DNA from: an uncultured Oscillospiraceae bacterium
GTDB lineage: Bacteria > Bacillota > Clostridia > Oscillospirales > Oscillospiraceae
DNA: 34,383 bases
Direction: 5' to 3'
NCBI GenBank assembly: GCA_947624985.1
Contig: CANQMO010000024.1
Coordinates: 1 to 34,383, forward strand
Positions 31,515 through 34,383 of the stretch are shown here, in pieces. The translations under genes were made by a program, and so were the position numbers. The notes beneath the pieces are model-generated. The model worked only from the letters and a program-made list of their open reading frames with translations. It was not told the origin of the DNA and made no database searches. How positions within the stretch are numbered: the stretch's first letter is position 1; every line of letters begins with the position of its first letter.

Positions 31515-31539
31515 ACAATAACAATATTATCATTATTGT
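31515..31539. promoter_or_regulatory. AT-rich inverted repeat before the AKR operon, possible Fur/PerR-type site
   Basis: ACAATAA (31515-31521) and TTATTGT (31533-31539) flank CAATATTATCA. Read on the minus strand, ATAATGATAATATTGTTAT shares much of the Fur-box pattern GATAATGATAATCATTATC. It lies 16-40 bp before the AKR start. An iron or redox regulator would suit an Fe-S protein, but this is a pattern match by eye. Confidence 0.4.
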
Positions 31540-31551
31540 ATCACATTCCCC

Positions 31552-31580
31552 TTGATATTCCAAGACTGATGCGTTATAAT
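31552..31580 (+). promoter_or_regulatory. Promoter of tRNA-Arg
   Basis: TTGATA (31552-31557) and TATAAT (31575-31580) are exactly 17 bp apart, 16 bp before the mature tRNA 5' end. Confidence 0.8.
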
Positions 31581-31596
31581 AGGCAAGCTGAAACGT

Positions 31597-31673
31597 GCGG
31601 CTGTAGCTCAGCTGGATAGAGTGTTGGCCTCCGGAGCCAAAGGTCGTGGGTTCGAATCCCGTCAGCCGTACCA
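31597..31673 (+). tRNA. tRNA-Arg (anticodon CCG)
   Basis: This is a 77-nt tRNA with CCA encoded. The acceptor stem GCGGCTG/CAGCCGT has a G-U first pair. The D-arm is GCTCAGCTGGATAGAGT, the anticodon stem-loop is TTGGC-CTCCGGA-GCCAA (CCG, reads CGG), and the T-arm contains GGTTCGAATCCC. A long terminator hairpin follows. The foreign-looking ATPase and integrative-element genes lie past its 3' end. Confidence 0.97.
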
Positions 31674-31750
31674 AACCAACATAATCCGAACCCAAGACCT
31701 GTGGGACCGTATCCCGTAGGCGATGGGTTCGGATTTGTGTTTTGGTTTGA
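31664..31750 (+). terminator. Large hairpin terminator after tRNA-Arg
   Basis: AATCCGAACCC (31683-31693) pairs with GGGTTCGGATT (31725-31735), extended by CAAACCAA/TTGGTTTG outside and a small GGGA/TCCC inside. TGTGTTTTGGTTT follows. It is the likely end of the tRNA transcript. Confidence 0.7.
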
Positions 31751-31969
31751 ACCGTATGAGGCGACGCACTTCAGAAATGGGGTCATTAGGCGACCGACAT
31801 CGAAGCCAAGAGGACCGAAGAAGAAAAAGGTAGGGCATAAGAGCATAACGGAGAAGATAGCGTCTGACTGGACTTGATGAAGTAGTATGAGTGTACAATT
31901 ATCGCCCGAGGGCACATTGTTATTGCCGTGATTCATTAAAATTGCTTATTGTGCACGCTAAACAGGGTC

Positions 31970-31998
31970 TTGTCGAACGATGGAAAATATGATAGAAT
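31970..31998 (+). promoter_or_regulatory. Upstream promoter of the ATPase gene
   Basis: TTGTCG (31970-31975) and TAGAAT (31993-31998) are 17 bp apart, with TGA just before the -10 (extended type). Confidence 0.5.
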
Positions 31999-32019
31999 TA
32001 GTAAGCAAATAATATTCAG

Positions 32020-32047
32020 TTGTCAGCAACACTTTAGATGATATAAT
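32020..32047 (+). promoter_or_regulatory. Proximal promoter of the ATPase gene
   Basis: TTGTCA (32020-32025) and TATAAT (32042-32047) are 16 bp apart with an extended TGA. It lies 22 bp before the GTG start, so the leader is very short. Confidence 0.65.
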
Positions 32048-32069
32048 GTATCCACAAAGGAGATAACAG

Positions 32070-33560
32070 GTGACTTTTTCTGAGTTCTATAATAAGTTCG
32101 GTCTAGAGGATTACCCGTTTAACACTTTCACGACAGAAGATGAAATAAATAAAACTGACCTTTTCGTTGAGCCGGTTGATTATTCTCTGATAAAAGACGC
32201 GTTTAAAAATTCTCGCACAATTATAATGTCCGGAAACCGAGGAACCGGAAAAACTGCAATCGTTTACGATTTGATGAGAAACGCTCCTGACAACTCATTT
32301 GTTCTTTATATGGATGACTTTAGTTCTTTATCCGAACATCCAAACATCAATGATTTTTACAAAGCCATCAGTATATGCTTGGTTAATAGGCTCATGTCGT
32401 GTGCTGTTGACAGCAGAAAGGGAATATCTAAGCTTTCAAAAGATGACAAATTATTCCTGTCTCAGCTCGTTGTTAATTTCATGGATACAGCGACATATGA
32501 GAGCCTGACTACAAAAGTAGATCAAATCCAATTGTCGTTCTTTTCCAGATTCATAAACAAAATATCAAAATTTATTCAGTTTACTGTCAACTATGGGATT
32601 ACAGCAGGTGTAAAGCTATTTAATAGTTTTTTTGCGAACCAGTTTTCTCTTCCAATCATTGATGCAGACTCTGTTATGAGCATTATTCCAGAAATTAAGT
32701 TGAATGCAGATGTATCTTTTAAGGATGTCGATGCCAACTTTTCTGTTTTGACAAAAATTTGTAGGCTTATCAAACGAGTGGGCTTCTCTGGCGTAGTAAT
32801 ATTGATTGATAAAATTGATGAAGATAGCCGCTTTACAAATGACGGGGAACAGATAGCTACTTTCATCAAGCCGCTGTTGACAGACAACAAGCTATTACTT
32901 AGTCCTGATTTACAAATGGCGATCTCCTTGTGGTCTATTCCATTTGATAATTTAAAAAGCAGTATCCGTACGCAGAAATTTTATTGCCCGACCCTTCAGT
33001 GGCATGGAGAAGATTTGATTCGTGCTTTTGACCGACGCGTGAAGGTATATTCGTATGCGGGTAGTAGTAAGCAGTTTCGAAGCTTTTTTGCTGAGGATGT
33101 TACAGATAAGGATATAGAACAGATTCTAATCCTAGCAAATCAGAACCCGAGAGACTTGTGGCATATTTTTAACGAGTTGTTTCACAAACAATATGCTCTT
33201 GACTCTACTTCTTCTGCTTTTTCCCAAAAAGCTCTTCTTGACGCCTTGGCTGATTTTGTAATCAACTTTAATTATTATGAATATTATCCAAGAAAGAAGA
33301 ATTCTAGGCGCGATTCAATGGACGTCTATCGTTATATTACTCATCTACTTAAGTTGCCAGAGCCTGAGTTTACGGCAAACCAGTTTAACTCGCTTGCAGG
33401 AACTGGCAGCTCAACAAACAATTATATCGGTGCAATGCAAGCAATGGGATTAATTGTCCGTACCGATGTGAAGATTGGTGCAGGTGTTGTCTATCGTATT
33501 AACGACCCCAAAATAATATATGCAATTCGCAATGGACTAATTATTTCTAGAAATTTATAA
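32070..33560 (+). CDS. P-loop ATPase, Sll1717-like, probable cargo/defence gene
   Basis: This 496-aa protein starts with GTG; AAAGGAG lies 7 bases before it. It opens EFYNKFGLEDYPFNTFTTEDE. Walker A is GNRGTGKTA (residues 55-63) and Walker B is VVILIDKIDED (242-252). The C-terminal 70 residues look like a winged helix (FTANQFNSLAGTGSSTNNYIGAMQAMGLIV). The layout fits the P-loop ATPase family named after Sll1717, related to KAP/STAND-type NTPases often found in accessory and defence regions. The gene is strikingly AT-rich against its surroundings and stands alone with its own promoters and terminator. There is no obvious nuclease or other effector domain; the middle (about 155-190) contains a hydrophobic stretch (FTVNYGITAGVKLFNSFFA) that might touch the membrane. 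Confidence 0.8.
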   Translation: MTFSEFYNKFGLEDYPFNTFTTEDEINKTDLFVEPVDYSLIKDAFKNSRTIIMSGNRGTGKTAIVYDLMRNAPDNSFVLYMDDFSSLSEHPNINDFYKAISICLVNRLMSCAVDSRKGISKLSKDDKLFLSQLVVNFMDTATYESLTTKVDQIQLSFFSRFINKISKFIQFTVNYGITAGVKLFNSFFANQFSLPIIDADSVMSIIPEIKLNADVSFKDVDANFSVLTKICRLIKRVGFSGVVILIDKIDEDSRFTNDGEQIATFIKPLLTDNKLLLSPDLQMAISLWSIPFDNLKSSIRTQKFYCPTLQWHGEDLIRAFDRRVKVYSYAGSSKQFRSFFAEDVTDKDIEQILILANQNPRDLWHIFNELFHKQYALDSTSSAFSQKALLDALADFVINFNYYEYYPRKKNSRRDSMDVYRYITHLLKLPEPEFTANQFNSLAGTGSSTNNYIGAMQAMGLIVRTDVKIGAGVVYRINDPKIIYAIRNGLIISRNL

Positions 33561-33572
33561 TACGGTTTTTGC

Positions 33573-33600
33573 GCGGCGGCAGTCACTTGACTGCCGCCGC
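33573..33600. terminator. 13-bp hairpin between ATPase and 60-aa gene
   Basis: GCGGCGGCAGTCA (33573-33585) pairs perfectly with TGACTGCCGCCGC (33588-33600). A smaller GGCGT/ACGCC hairpin (33602-33615) follows, over the stop codon of the facing gene. There is no long T tract, but the position between convergent genes suits termination. Confidence 0.75.
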
Positions 33601-33608
33601 TGGCGTTA

Positions 33609-33791
33609 TTACGCCTTGGTGTCTTGGAGGTGTCTTTCTGCCTCCCGCTGGGCTTTCCACGCTGCGAACTCCCGCTGGCCCTCCTCGCTCTCGTAAAACG
33701 CGAGGATGTCCGGCAGGAAGCACCGGGCGAGCTTCTCGATTTCATGCTGCGGGATGTTGGTGTCGTTTATGAGCTTTTTCCTACGACCCAA
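33609..33791 (-). CDS. 60-aa conserved small protein of integrative elements (TTG start)
   Basis: This 60-aa protein begins MGRRKKLINDTNIPQHEIEK and ends in a charged helix (ESEEGQREFAAWKAQREAER). It starts with TTG: AGGAGGT lies 5 bases upstream and there is no better start. Proteins of this type occur in conjugative and mobilisable elements of Firmicutes as I recall; their function is unknown. It lies downstream of the cysteine-rich VLP gene on the same strand, after a very short frame (33816-33842) that may be coupled to it. Codon use is GC-rich, unlike the ATPase gene that faces it. Confidence 0.75.
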   Translation of the reverse strand: MGRRKKLINDTNIPQHEIEKLARCFLPDILAFYESEEGQREFAAWKAQREAERHLQDTKA

Positions 33792-33815
33792 TTCTTACCT
33801 CCTATGTGGCGCTAG

Positions 33816-33842
33816 CTAGTAGTGATGGATGAACGGTGTCAT
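33816..33842 (-). CDS. Possible 8-codon leader peptide (MTPFIHHY)
   Basis: A minimal frame, ATG to TAG, has a strong AAAGGAG 10 bases before it and stops 24 bases before the TTG start of the 60-aa gene. An in-frame ATG at 33866 would make 16 residues but contains the ribosome site. It could regulate the next gene by translation coupling or ribosome stalling. It could also be chance. Confidence 0.35.
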   Translation of the reverse strand: MTPFIHHY

Positions 33843-33943
33843 GGTCTGCTCACTCCTTTCTGTCATGGTATAAAGCCTGGATCTGCGGGCAGGGTGTAAG
33901 GATACCATCCCATCGGGTTTTGCGCCCGGAAAGCCTTGCAGAT

Positions 33944-34381
33944 TCAGGGGCTTTTCTGCTCTATCGTTCTACTATTCGCCCTGCGTCGTTTGGCGTACTC
34001 CGCCTTTTGCCGCCGCTGGGCTATGATCTTGCAGTCGTCGCAGTACTTCGCCCGATTGGAGCCAGGGAGGAACGCCCTGCCGCAGAGGGCGCACCGCTTC
34101 ATAGCGTCCTTGCCGAACAGTTCCGTTTCTAATTCCTGTCCGGCCTTGTCCCTCAACAGCACCCAGCGGAAGACCTTGCAGCAGACGGAATAAGAGAGTG
34201 TCTGCGGGCACGGGACTTCCTCGCCATCATCCAAGTAGAGGCAGTTGCCATTATCACAGGCACTGCACAGCTTGCGGATGAGCGAGACGGCCCGCTGCCG
34301 CTGCCCGCCGTTCATGCGTGGGGGAGAGCCGTTCGGCTTCCGCTCCACGGGCGGGAGCAGTTCAAGATGGAATAAGCTCAT
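33944..34381 (-). CDS. Cysteine-rich VLP domain protein
   Basis: This protein of at least 145 aa matches the Cys_rich_VLP type found in Firmicutes integrative and conjugative elements. It has RQRAVSLIRKLCSACDNGNCLYLDDGEEVPCPQTLSYSVCCKVFRW, then a zinc-ribbon-like KRCALCGRAFLPGSNRAKYCDDCK and a basic tail (RRQKAEYAKRRRANSR). The cysteine pairs suggest two zinc sites and nucleic-acid binding. Its true role in the element is not known to me. An ATG lies at 34381, 2 bases from the window edge, so the start cannot be confirmed and more sequence may precede it. It marks the right end of the window as part of a mobile element. Confidence 0.85.
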   Translation of the reverse strand: MSLFHLELLPPVERKPNGSPPRMNGGQRQRAVSLIRKLCSACDNGNCLYLDDGEEVPCPQTLSYSVCCKVFRWVLLRDKAGQELETELFGKDAMKRCALCGRAFLPGSNRAKYCDDCKIIAQRRQKAEYAKRRRANSRTIEQKSP

Positions 34382-34383
34382 GG

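Larger units (their letters stand above)
31751..32069. other. Non-coding stretch between tRNA-Arg and the ATPase gene
   Basis: No gene is seen. Composition falls from GC-rich to AT-rich across it, which marks the change from core to acquired DNA. Two promoter-like elements for the ATPase lie in its second half (31970-31998 and 32020-32047). I found no second copy of the tRNA 3' end. Confidence 0.55.

Noticed and set aside
31683-31735. Second copy of the tRNA-Arg 3' end (attR)
   Set aside because: Only GGGTTCG is shared with the T-arm, and it is explained by the hairpin stem of the terminator.

Overview
The window looks like chromosomal DNA from a high-GC Gram-positive member of the Clostridia, most likely the Oscillospiraceae (Flavonifractor/Intestinimonas/Lawsonibacter type). 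This placement is inferred from strong GC-rich codon use, Firmicutes-type Shine-Dalgarno sites (AAGGAGG), a Noc/ParB-like protein, a GH25 lipoprotein, CstA, and a small-protein/XRE pair of a kind common in that family. No rRNA or species marker is present, so the placement is moderate.

Layout. (1) 1-227 is the start of a TrkH/KtrB potassium channel subunit, cut by the window edge. (2) 544-3330 is an accessory cassette: an XRE regulator, divergent from a two-gene unit made of an EcoRI-family adenine methyltransferase and a DUF262+HNH nuclease, followed by four TTTAACG repeats. It lies at the 3' side of tRNA-Leu(CAA) (3501-3587). (3) 3635-12000 is mostly housekeeping: prfB (no frameshift), a GH25 lipoprotein, polA, then a rimI-tsaD-tsaE-tsaB-upp run (t6A tRNA modification and uracil salvage). 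A 250-bp array of five hairpins sits between polA and rimI. (4) 12064-16730 holds uvrB and an ECF sigma factor overlapping a large single-pass membrane protein, probably its anti-sigma factor. (5) 16785-22725 holds a 53-aa protein divergent from a small XRE regulator with two palindromic operators 60 bp apart, then DUF523, an unknown membrane protein, cstA, a MATE exporter and a Noc/ParB-like protein. (6) 22956-23819 is a PflX-like radical SAM protein. (7) 23963-28223 is a more AT-rich four-gene envelope glycan cassette: a UbiA family decaprenyl-phosphate phosphoribosyltransferase-like enzyme, a polytopic GT-C-like protein, a GT4 glycosyltransferase and GtrA. (8) 28316-31499 holds a membrane-anchored XRE regulator and an overlapping AKR/ferredoxin-apbE-aag operon. 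(9) tRNA-Arg(CCG) at 31597-31673 is followed by foreign-looking DNA: an AT-rich P-loop ATPase (Sll1717-like) and two genes typical of Firmicutes integrative elements (a 60-aa protein with a TTG start and a cysteine-rich VLP protein).

The most interesting parts are the two tRNA-associated accessory segments, at tRNA-Leu and tRNA-Arg. The methyltransferase/DUF262-HNH pair with its own regulator and an operator-like inverted repeat resembles a compact restriction-modification system of unusual composition. The Sll1717-like ATPase is a plausible defence cargo gene. The UbiA/GT-C/GT4/GtrA set may be a lipid-linked pentose pathway. All functions are read from sequence motifs only; no search was run.
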